Part shown: positions 28,456 through 35,308 of the stretch, piece after piece
Layout: every line of letters starts with the position of its first letter
How positions within the stretch are numbered: the first letter of the stretch is position 1
Origin: Hephaestia caeni
GTDB lineage: Bacteria > Pseudomonadota > Alphaproteobacteria > Sphingomonadales > Sphingomonadaceae
Direction of reading: 5' to 3'
Length of the DNA stretch: 64,000 nucleotides
Assembly (NCBI RefSeq): GCF_003550065.1
Contig: NZ_QXDC01000005.1
Location: forward strand, 1-64,000
Made by a program: the position numbers and the translations under genes
The notes under the pieces: generated by a model
The model's input: only the letters and a program-made list of their open reading frames with translations
The model's database searches: none
Told to the model about the DNA's origin: nothing

Positions 28456-28721
28456 GGTCAGGACCCATTGATTGCGCGGATCGTGATGTCGCGATGCGGG
28501 TTCGTGGCGAGGAGAAGCGACGAAGGCGGGGATTTCCCCCCGTCGAGACGCGTCGACGCTGCCACGGGCCTGCATGGCGACACCCGAAGGGCGGGGCGGG
28601 AAAGCGCCGCGAGGGCGTTGCTCGATTGGGCCATAGCGCTGCTATGACCCGCACTCGCGCCTTCTCGCGCCATCTTTCCCGCCTCCGTCACGACCGTGCA
28701 ATCAATGGGTCCGGACCCTAG
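28452..28721. mobile_element. 270-bp MITE-like inverted-repeat element
   Basis: The left end (from 28452, CTAGGGTCAGGACCCATTGA) and the right end (28698-28721) are 24-bp inverted repeats with one mismatch, and similarity continues inward for about 15 bp with gaps. There is no transposase gene inside; a small palindrome GGGCCATAGC-GCT-GCTATGACCC lies near 28628-28650. CTAG at both ends could be a 4-bp target duplication of the YTAR type made by IS5-group transposases, or part of the repeat. CTAGGGTCAGG recurs just outside the right end at 28718-28728. The left end provides the stop codon of the adhesin gene. Confidence 0.75.
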
Positions 28722-28738
28722 GGTCAGGCCACCCTTTA

Positions 28739-29224
28739 TCAGCCCTGCCGCCCTCCCCCTCCCAACAACGCATCCGCCTCGCTGCGCGTCGGCACCGGGC
28801 GCAGCACGAAGCGCGAGCTGATCGTGGTGACCCCCGGCAGCCGCCCCAGATGCTCGCGGTGCAGCCGTTCGTAATCGTCGAGGTCGCGGCAAACGATCCG
28901 CAGCCGGTAATCCTGCGCACCCGAGACGAGCGCGCAATCGACCACGCCGTCGATCGCCCCCACCGCCGCCTCGAACCGCGCGAGATCCTCCTCGATCTGC
29001 GTCCCCAGCGTGATATCGACCAGCGCCGTCACCGCGAAGCCCAGCCGCCGCGCGCCGAGCCGGGCGGTATAGCCCTCGATCATTCCCGCCGCCTCGAGCG
29101 CCTGGATGCGCCGCGTCGCCGCCGATTGCGACAGCCCCACCGCGCCCGCGACCGTGCTCACCGCCATCCGCGCGTCGGCGGCGAGCAGTTCGAGGATATG
29201 GCGGTCGATCCGATCGATTTGCAT
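28739..29224 (-). CDS. Lrp/AsnC-family transcriptional regulator
   Basis: A 161-residue regulator of normal Lrp length. Residues 1-60 are the helix-turn-helix (IDRHILELLAADARMAVSTV and SQSAATRRIQALEAAGMIEG); residues about 65-150 form the RAM ligand-binding domain, with VDCALVSGAQDYRLRIVC and LPGVTTISSRFVLR. It is divergent from ald, and Lrp-type AldR proteins are known activators of alanine dehydrogenase in other bacteria, so this is probably the alanine-responsive regulator of ald. The 241-bp gap between the two is AT-rich near 29240-29330, which fits a regulated divergent promoter. Confidence 0.92.
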   Translation of the reverse strand: MQIDRIDRHILELLAADARMAVSTVAGAVGLSQSAATRRIQALEAAGMIEGYTARLGARRLGFAVTALVDITLGTQIEEDLARFEAAVGAIDGVVDCALVSGAQDYRLRIVCRDLDDYERLHREHLGRLPGVTTISSRFVLRPVPTRSEADALLGGGGRQG

Positions 29225-29465
29225 CCTTCTCGCATCCTAACACGGATCAATCGCAAATCCATGCGTCGATTTGTTATAAAGCAATCAACTTTGCAGAGAT
29301 TCTTACCTCGCGACGCGATATTCTCTGCATCAATGAGAACCGCCGCCCGGCCCGCGCCTCCTTTCCTTTTTGGGAACGGCACAGGGTAAACGGCTCCGGT
29401 GACGGGGCGGTGCGTTCTCCAACGCGACGCCCGGCGATCGTCGGGGAAGCGACAGGAGAGAGACG

Positions 29466-30575
29466 ATGCGGATCGGCGTGCCGAAGGAAATCAAGAACCA
29501 CGAATATCGTGTCGGGCTCACCCCGCCCTCGGTGGCGGAACTGATCGCCGCGGGCCATGAAGTCGTCGTCGAGGCGGGCGCGGGCGCGGGGATCGACTTC
29601 GACGATCAGGACTATGTCGATGTCGGCGCCACGATCCTGCCCGATGCGCGCGCGGTGTTCGCCGCCGCCGACATGATCGTCAAGGTGAAGGAGCCGCAAC
29701 CGCAGGAGATCGCGCTTATCGAGCCGCGCCATCTGCTCTTCACCTACCTCCACCTCGCCGCCGACAAGCCCCAGACCGAAGGGCTGATCGCATCGGGCGC
29801 GACCTGCATCGCCTATGAAACGGTCACCTCGCCCAAAGGCGGGCTGCCGCTGCTCAAGCCGATGTCGGAGGTTGCGGGGCGGATGTCGGTGCAGGTGGGC
29901 GCGCATTATCTCGAAAAGGAGCCCGGTGGGCGCGGCGTGCTGCTCGGCGGCGTGCCGGGCGTGGCGCCCGCGCGCGTCGCGATCCTCGGCGGCGGCATCG
30001 CCGGGGTCAACGCCGCGCAGATGGCGGTCGGGATGCGCGCCGACGTCACCATCTACGACATCGACAACGATCGCCTCGCCGAACTCGACATGTTCTTCTC
30101 GAGCCAGATCAAGACCGCCTACGCCAGCAAGGCGGCGATCGCCGCGGCGGTCGAAAAGGCGCATCTGGTGATCGGCGCGGTGCTGGTCCCCGGCGCCGCC
30201 GCGCCCAAGCTCGTCACCCGCGACATGCTCAAGACGATGAAGCGCGGCGCGGTGCTCGTCGATATCGCGATCGATCAGGGCGGCTGTTTCGAGACCAGCC
30301 ACGCCACCACCCATGACGATCCGGTCTACGAGATCGACGGCGTGATCCATTATTGCGTCGCCAACATGCCCGGCGCGGTCGCGCGCACCTCCACCTTCGC
30401 GCTCAACAACGCGACCCTGCCCTTCGTCCTCAAGCTCGCCAATCAGGGCGCCGAGGCCGCGATGAAGGCCGATCCCCACCTCGCCGCCGGCCTCAACGTC
30501 TCCGCCGGCAAAATCCGCCACCACGCCGTGGCGCAAGCATTCGGCATGCCCTTCGAGGCGTGGGGCGCGAGCTGA
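29466..30575 (+). CDS. ald: Alanine dehydrogenase
   Basis: A 369-residue NAD-dependent enzyme that interconverts L-alanine and pyruvate plus ammonia. The N-terminus MRIGVPKEIKNHEYRVGLTP, the LEKEPGGRGVLLGGVPGVAP stretch (about 155-175), the nucleotide-binding AILGGGIAGVNAAQMAVGM and the VLVDIAIDQGGCFETS segment are diagnostic. K75-like and H96-like catalytic residues fall in IVKVKEP and YLHLAADK. A strong GGAGAGA ribosome site precedes the ATG. It is divergent from the Lrp gene and probably controlled by it. A GC-rich inverted repeat follows the stop. Confidence 0.96.
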   Translation: MRIGVPKEIKNHEYRVGLTPPSVAELIAAGHEVVVEAGAGAGIDFDDQDYVDVGATILPDARAVFAAADMIVKVKEPQPQEIALIEPRHLLFTYLHLAADKPQTEGLIASGATCIAYETVTSPKGGLPLLKPMSEVAGRMSVQVGAHYLEKEPGGRGVLLGGVPGVAPARVAILGGGIAGVNAAQMAVGMRADVTIYDIDNDRLAELDMFFSSQIKTAYASKAAIAAAVEKAHLVIGAVLVPGAAAPKLVTRDMLKTMKRGAVLVDIAIDQGGCFETSHATTHDDPVYEIDGVIHYCVANMPGAVARTSTFALNNATLPFVLKLANQGAEAAMKADPHLAAGLNVSAGKIRHHAVAQAFGMPFEAWGAS

Positions 30576-30595
30576 AATCGTCCCCGGCTATCAAG

Positions 30596-30667
30596 CGCCC
30601 TCACCCTTCCCCCTCGGCTGCGCCTCGCGGGCCCCTTCCCTCTCCCAGCGGGAGAGGGGTGAGGGCG
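30596..30667. repeat. CCCTCTCCC-type palindromic repeat
   Basis: An outer inverted repeat CGCCCTCACCC (30596-30606) / GGGTGAGGGCG (30657-30667) encloses an inner one, CCCTCTCCC-AGC-GGGAGAGGG (30638-30658). It lies in the gap between convergent ald and the GFA gene, where it may also stop transcription. The CCCTCTCCC core recurs around the DUF559 gene at 55.8-56.2 kb. Confidence 0.75.
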
Positions 30668-30687
30668 ACCGCGCCTGAGAACGAACC

Positions 30688-31080
30688 TCACCCCGGATAA
30701 CGCGCGTGCCCCGGCAGCGCGTTCAACCCCGCCAGCCACGCGGGCGCCTCGGCAAGCTGTACCCGGATCGTCGGCGGATCCGCATCGGGATCGTCGAAGG
30801 TCGCCGATTGCACGTCGACCTGCCCGGGAAAGATGCTTTCGCTGCGATAGAACAGCCCCGTCCCGCAATTGGGGCAGAACTGCCGCTGCACGTCGCCGGA
30901 AGAATTGTGGCTGGCCATCTCGCCGGTGACGCGCAACTTGTCGTCATCGACCACCGCCCACGCGACCAGCGGCGCGCCCGCCGCACGCTGGCAATCGCGG
31001 CACGTGCACACCGCATGCCGCACCGGCGTGCCCTCAATCGCATATCGAACCTTGCCGCACTGGCATCCGCCTTCGATCAT
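30688..31080 (-). CDS. GFA-family (glutathione-dependent formaldehyde-activating-like) zinc protein
   Basis: A 130-residue protein of the GFA/CENP-V family. It begins MIEGGCQCGKVRYAIEG and has the zinc ligands C6-x-C8, C25-x-C27-x2-C30 and FCPNCGTGLFY further on. The ATG at 31080 follows GAGGAG at six bases. Members bind zinc through a Mss4-like fold; the name derives from a formaldehyde-glutathione enzyme, but most have no proven activity. It is divergent from the helicase gene (40-bp gap) and convergent with ald. A second, distant family member is at 53492. Confidence 0.88.
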   Translation of the reverse strand: MIEGGCQCGKVRYAIEGTPVRHAVCTCRDCQRAAGAPLVAWAVVDDDKLRVTGEMASHNSSGDVQRQFCPNCGTGLFYRSESIFPGQVDVQSATFDDPDADPPTIRVQLAEAPAWLAGLNALPGHARYPG

Positions 31081-31120
31081 ATGCTTGCTCCTCTCGTCTC
31101 CGTTCCCTACCTGTTCACGG

Positions 31121-33538
31121 ATGAGTCTGCCAGTGCCCCAGAGTCCGACAACGCCTGCCGATCCGCCGTACCTGAACGGCCTCAACGCCCCCCAGCGCGA
31201 GGCGGTGCTGACCACCGAAGGCCCGCTGCTCGTCCTCGCCGGCGCGGGCACAGGCAAGACGGCGTGCCTCACCGCGCGCCTCGCCCACCTGCTCTACACC
31301 CGGAAGGCCTGGCCGAGCGAAATCCTCGCCGTCACCTTCACCAACAAGGCCGCGCGCGAGATGAAGGCGCGCGTCGGCCGGCTGGTCGGCGAGGCGGTGG
31401 AGGGCATGCCGTGGCTCGGCACCTTCCACGCGATCGGCGCGAAGATGCTCCGTCGCCACGCCGAACTGGTCGGGCTCCACAGCAATTTCACGATCCTCGA
31501 TACCGACGATCAGCTCCGCCTGTTGAAGCAGCTCATCACCGCCGCCGATCTCGACGAAAAGCGCTTCCCCGCCCGCCAGCTCGCCGGGCTGATCGATCAG
31601 TGGAAGAACAAGGGGCTCACCCCCGCCGATATCGACGCGGGCGAATCCGAACGCTACGCCAACGGTCGCGGCGGCGAGCTCTATGCGCAATATCAGCAGC
31701 GGCTCAAAACCCTCAACGCCTGCGATTTCGGCGATCTGCTGCTCCACATGCTCGTCATCCTGAAGACGCACCGCGACGTGCTGGAGCACTATCAGGCGCG
31801 CTTCAAATACATCATGGTAGACGAATATCAGGACACCAACGCCGTCCAATATCTCTGGCTGCGCCTGCTCGCGCAGAGCCGCAAGAACATCGCCTGCGTC
31901 GGCGATGACGATCAGAGCATCTATAGCTGGCGCGGTGCGCAGGTCGAAAATATCCTCAAATTCGAGAAGGATTTCCCCGGCGCTTCTGTCATCCGGCTCG
32001 AACAGAATTACCGCTCGACCCCGCACATCCTCGGCGCCGCCTCGGGGGTCATCGCGCAGAACGCCGGGCGCCTCGGCAAGACGCTGTGGACCGAACTCGA
32101 CGCCGGCGACAAGGTCCGCGTCGTCGGCGTGTGGGACGGCCCCGAGGAGGCCCGCCGCGTCGGCGAGGAGATCGAGGCCGCCGAACGCGCGGGCGCCAGC
32201 CTCAACGACACCGCCATCCTCGTCCGCGCCCAACACCAGACCCGCGAGTTCGAAGACCGTTTCATCGCGATCGGCATGCCTTATCGCATCGTCGGCGGTT
32301 TCCGCTTCTACGAGCGCGCCGAGATCCGCGACGCGCTCGCCTATCTCCGCCTCGTCCACCAATCGGCAGACGATCTCGCCTTCGAACGCATCGTCAACAC
32401 GCCCAAGCGCGGCCTCGGCGACAAGGCAATCGCCCGCATCCATCAACTCGCCCGCGCGCAAGGCGTCCCGCTCTCGATCGCCGCCGCGCGCATCCTCGAC
32501 ACCGACGAACTGACCCCGCAAGCCCGCCGCAGCCTCGGAAATTTCGTCGCCGACCTGGTCCGATGGCGCGACATCGCCAGTTCCTCCCCGAGCTCGCTCG
32601 GGGAGGGGGACCGCCCGGCGGCGCCGGGTGGTGGAGGGGGACCGGCGCGCAGCGACGGTAGAGGGGTAGATGGCGCCCCTCTCCCCCACCCCGAACTCGC
32701 CCAGATCATCCTCGACGAATCGGGCTACACCGCGATGCTCCAGGCGGACAAGAGCGCGGAGGCCGCCGGCCGCCTCGAAAACCTCACCGAACTCGTCCGC
32801 GCGATGGAGGAATATGAAACCCTCGGCGCTTTCCTCGAACACGTCAGCCTCGTCATGGACAACGACGCGACTACCGACGAGGCCAAGGTCACGATCATGA
32901 CGATCCACGCCGCCAAGGGGCTCGAATTCGACACCGTCTTCCTCGCCGGCTGGGAAGAAGGGCTGTTCCCCTCGCAACGCGCGCTCGACGAAGGCGGTCT
33001 CGCGTCACTCGAGGAGGAACGCCGCCTCGCCTATGTCGCGATCACCCGCGCGCGCCGCCGCGCGACCATCCTCCACGCCGCCAATCGCCGCATCTACGGC
33101 CAGTGGACCAGCAGCATCCCCAGCCGCTTCGTCGGGGAACTTCCGCAAGAGCATATCGAGAGCGAAAGCACGATGTCGGGCGGCGAGAGCCTGTGGCGCG
33201 CCAACTGGTCCGAGCGCGCCGATCCCTTCGCCGACGTCGCCCGCGGCACCGGCCGCGGCCCCGGCTGGCAACGCGCGGCGGGTATCGACCTCAAGAACCC
33301 CGGCGGCGGCTTCAAGCCCCGCACCTTCACCCGCGAGCCCACCCGCATCGTCGAAGCCCGCGCCTCGGCCGTCAGCCTCGGCAACAAGGGCCGTGACGAC
33401 CTCGCGATCGGCATGCGCGTCTTCCACCAGAAATTCGGCTATGGCGAAATCGCCGAAATCGAAGGCAACAAGCTCGAGATCGATTTCGAACAAGCCGGCA
33501 GGAAGCGGGTGATGGATAGCTTCGTGAGCCTGGGGTGA
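31121..33538 (+). CDS. UvrD/PcrA-type ATP-dependent DNA helicase, with repeat-derived insert
   Basis: An 805-residue superfamily 1A helicase. MSLPVPQSP starts at 31121, followed by the Q motif LNAPQREAVL, Walker A LAGAGTGKT (41-47), motif II VDEYQDTNAVQ (about 233), GDDDQSIYSWRGAQ, RLEQNYRST, and the C-terminal motifs TIHAAKGLEFDTVFLAGWEEG and VAITRARRR. A PcrA-type C-terminal FGYGEIAEIEGNKLEIDFEQ Tudor-like segment is present. Residues about 488-523 (SSLGEGDRPAAPGGGGG and on) do not belong to the family; they are translated from a GC-rich repeat at 32584-32696 that keeps the frame. The enzyme unwinds DNA in repair and replication. Whether it is UvrD or PcrA by orthology cannot be settled here. 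Confidence 0.93.
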   Translation: MSLPVPQSPTTPADPPYLNGLNAPQREAVLTTEGPLLVLAGAGTGKTACLTARLAHLLYTRKAWPSEILAVTFTNKAAREMKARVGRLVGEAVEGMPWLGTFHAIGAKMLRRHAELVGLHSNFTILDTDDQLRLLKQLITAADLDEKRFPARQLAGLIDQWKNKGLTPADIDAGESERYANGRGGELYAQYQQRLKTLNACDFGDLLLHMLVILKTHRDVLEHYQARFKYIMVDEYQDTNAVQYLWLRLLAQSRKNIACVGDDDQSIYSWRGAQVENILKFEKDFPGASVIRLEQNYRSTPHILGAASGVIAQNAGRLGKTLWTELDAGDKVRVVGVWDGPEEARRVGEEIEAAERAGASLNDTAILVRAQHQTREFEDRFIAIGMPYRIVGGFRFYERAEIRDALAYLRLVHQSADDLAFERIVNTPKRGLGDKAIARIHQLARAQGVPLSIAAARILDTDELTPQARRSLGNFVADLVRWRDIASSSPSSLGEGDRPAAPGGGGGPARSDGRGVDGAPLPHPELAQIILDESGYTAMLQADKSAEAAGRLENLTELVRAMEEYETLGAFLEHVSLVMDNDATTDEAKVTIMTIHAAKGLEFDTVFLAGWEEGLFPSQRALDEGGLASLEEERRLAYVAITRARRRATILHAANRRIYGQWTSSIPSRFVGELPQEHIESESTMSGGESLWRANWSERADPFADVARGTGRGPGWQRAAGIDLKNPGGGFKPRTFTREPTRIVEARASAVSLGNKGRDDLAIGMRVFHQKFGYGEIAEIEGNKLEIDFEQAGRKRVMDSFVSLG
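32584..32696. repeat. Intergenic-type palindromic repeat inserted in frame in the helicase gene
   Basis: It starts with the perfect hairpin CTCCCCGAG-CTCG-CTCGGGGAG (32584-32605), continues through GCCGGGTGG and TGGAGGGGGAC purine blocks, and ends near GCCCCTCTCCCCCAC. The composition resembles the CCCTCTCC-rich intergenic repeats elsewhere in the window. It adds about 36-38 codons without a stop or frameshift in a region that links helicase subdomains. Exact ends are approximate. Confidence 0.75.
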
Positions 33539-33561
33539 CCCGGCCTAACCCCAGCCCCGTC

Positions 33562-33581
33562 ATTCCCGCGAAGGCGGGAAT
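33562..33581. repeat. Palindrome between convergent helicase and antitoxin genes
   Basis: ATTCCCGC-GAAG-GCGGGAAT, an 8-bp perfect stem, sits in the 50-bp gap between the helicase and HigA stop codons. It can act as a two-way terminator. The motif looks like a short form of a common dispersed GC hairpin. Confidence 0.7.
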
Positions 33582-33588
33582 CCAGAGC

Positions 33589-33885
33589 CTATGCCGCCAC
33601 CCGCTCCACCTCGATCGCATCTTCGCCGGCCCGCGCCCGCGCCAGATCGTGGGCGGCCTGCATCCGTATCAGCGTGTCGGCCTGCACCCCGAATGCCTTT
33701 TCGAAGCGGATCGCCATTTCCGCCGACAACCCCGCCCGCCCACCGAGCAGGTTGCTCATTGCCTGACGCGTAACGTGAAGCTTCGCTGCTGTCTCGGTGA
33801 CGCTCAGCCCGTGCGGCTCCACTAATTCAGCGCGCAACCACGGGCCGGGGTGTACCGCGAAGCTCGAATGCAGCGTGATCGTCAT
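33589..33885 (-). CDS. higA: HigA-family antitoxin
   Basis: A 98-residue antitoxin of the HigA (VapI-like) group. The helix-turn-helix lies at LSVTETAAKLHVTRQAMSNL followed by LLGGRAGLSAEMAIRFEKAF (about residues 25-65). It binds and neutralises the toxin encoded just upstream and represses the operon. The ATG shares one base with the toxin stop (TGATG), and toxin-first order is typical of higBA. The start at 33885 is set by this junction and by the family N-terminus (MTITLHSSFAVHPGPWLR). Confidence 0.9.
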   Translation of the reverse strand: MTITLHSSFAVHPGPWLRAELVEPHGLSVTETAAKLHVTRQAMSNLLGGRAGLSAEMAIRFEKAFGVQADTLIRMQAAHDLARARAGEDAIEVERVAA

Positions 33886-34172
33886 CAGTGATAATCCTCC
33901 AGATCGAGGTCTTCGATCGCCCCCGTCTCGCCGATGCGAAACGTCATCCGCCAGTTCTTGGTTACCGTCAGCGACCAAATTCCCGCACGGTCCCCGGTCA
34001 GCAGATGCGCGCCAAAATTGGGCGGAATCCACAGTTCTTCGACCGCGTCGATCGCGACCAGATAGGCCAGCATGTTACGCAACCGATCGACCAGATTACC
34101 TGGCAATCCCTTGGCCTTTCCCGTCTCCGCGAACGATCGCAACGCCTTGTGTCGGATATTGCCGATCTCCAC
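33885..34172 (-). CDS. higB: HigB-type toxin (RelE/ParE superfamily)
   Basis: A 95-residue toxin of the HigB subgroup of RelE-like ribosome-dependent mRNA endonucleases. It starts MEIGNIRHKALRSFAETG (the family's typical HKGL/R-x-F segment) and ends with SLTVTKNWRMTFRIGETGAI and DLDLEDYH, the characteristic W-R-x-x-F and DLEDYH C-terminus. It is the first gene of the pair. Its promoter must lie in the 436-bp region upstream. It is of full length, so probably active; function is from the family. Confidence 0.9.
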   Translation of the reverse strand: MEIGNIRHKALRSFAETGKAKGLPGNLVDRLRNMLAYLVAIDAVEELWIPPNFGAHLLTGDRAGIWSLTVTKNWRMTFRIGETGAIEDLDLEDYH

Positions 34173-34608
34173 GCATGGAGCCTATTCGAAGCCGCGCGTA
34201 TCGTCAACCGTCAATTTACGCTTTGCAAGCCTATATCGCCGATGAACCATTACGCCACGGCGTCGGCATTCGTGTCCGCTGTCCTACAAGCCCCATTTAT
34301 GCTTAACTCGCAAACGATGCTCGTCCGGCCCGTCTCGATCGCGCCTCACCCCATGCGCACGCTCCCCGCACGCCACGCCTACCCCGATCGCAAGCACGCC
34401 TCTTGGCCTAACCTTCGCCTCACCTTCCATCGCCGCGCGCCCCGCCGAACCGACAACTTTGGCGTCGTCGAAAGCCACTGCGCAGAACGCTCGCCCCGCC
34501 CGATTCCTGCGGCAATCCGCCGGTTCGCCGCACGCCCGTTCAGCCCCCGTTAGCCCGCCGCGAGATTGACTCGCCCGCATCGCCCCCGAACAAGAAGGAC
34601 GTCGTTTC
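34173..34608. other. Divergent intergenic region without a gene
   Basis: The 436 bp between the leftward HigBA pair and the rightward glycine-zipper gene contain open frames on both strands, but none has a ribosome site or recognisable protein. The part near 34180-34310 is more AT-rich (for example CAACCGTCAATTTACGC) and probably holds the HigBA promoter and its autoregulatory sites. No strong repeat or RNA gene is seen. Confidence 0.35.
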
Positions 34609-35163
34609 ATGCTCAAGCCCCTCATCCTCGCCACCGCTGCCCTCGCCGCCGCCGCGGCATTGCCCGCCTCGGCGCAGTCGATCGAGGAACAGGCGCGCTT
34701 CGCCGAGGCGCAGACGCGCTTCCAGTCGGAGCTGGCGCGCTTTCAGGATGCCTTCGATCGCTATCGCGCCGCGCAGCAGCGCGACCGCGGCAACGGCTAT
34801 TACGACCGCGGCGCCGCCGCGCGCGTTCCCTATCCCTCCTATGACGATCGCTATGGTGCCGATGCCTATGACCGCGACGAGAACGGCTACGATCCCGCGC
34901 GCGATTATCGCTCGGGCGCGCAATATCAGTCGCGCGTGATGCGCCCCGACGAGCGCGTCTATGCCGGCGAGGACGGCCGCTATTATTGCAAGCGGAACGA
35001 CGGCACCACCGGCCTCATCGTCGGCGGCGCGGCGGGCGGCATCCTCGGCAATGTCATCGACGGCGGTCATTCGCGCATCCTCGGCACGCTTCTGGGTGGT
35101 GCTGCGGGCGCGCTGGCGGGGCGCGCGGTCGAACAGAACCAGCAGCAAGTCGTCTGCCGCTGA
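34609..35163 (+). CDS. Glycine-zipper 2TM-domain exported protein
   Basis: A 184-residue envelope protein. A signal peptide (LILATAALAAAAALPASAQS) leads into a charged helical stretch (residues 25-65) and a Tyr/Asp-rich linker. Residues about 135-175 form the paired glycine zipper GLIVGGAAGGILGNVIDGG and LGTLLGGAAGALAGRAVEQ, the Rickettsia 17-kDa-antigen-like fold. A segment RYYCKRNDGTTG precedes it, as in many sphingomonad members, and a C-terminal VVCR supplies a second cysteine. The family is associated with the outer membrane; the exact function is unknown. Confidence 0.85.
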   Translation: MLKPLILATAALAAAAALPASAQSIEEQARFAEAQTRFQSELARFQDAFDRYRAAQQRDRGNGYYDRGAAARVPYPSYDDRYGADAYDRDENGYDPARDYRSGAQYQSRVMRPDERVYAGEDGRYYCKRNDGTTGLIVGGAAGGILGNVIDGGHSRILGTLLGGAAGALAGRAVEQNQQQVVCR

Positions 35164-35308
35164 GGATATCCGATTCTGCGGCGCCGGCCCGCTCGCCCGG
35201 CGCGGTCTTCCTCCAACCAACACACCTGAATCGCTTGCGTGGGGGCGGCGAGGGAAACAGTGTGGCGCTGGATAGTTACGCCGCCACCCTTTCCATCCGC
35301 GAGGCCGA

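Noticed and set aside
28458..29243. Leftward open frame running from the Lrp region through the 270-bp element
   Set aside because: The Lrp gene in another frame is complete, and the part inside the element has no start or domain.
33888..34553. Rightward open frame over HigBA and the intergenic region
   Set aside because: It is antisense to a clear HigB toxin and has no known features.
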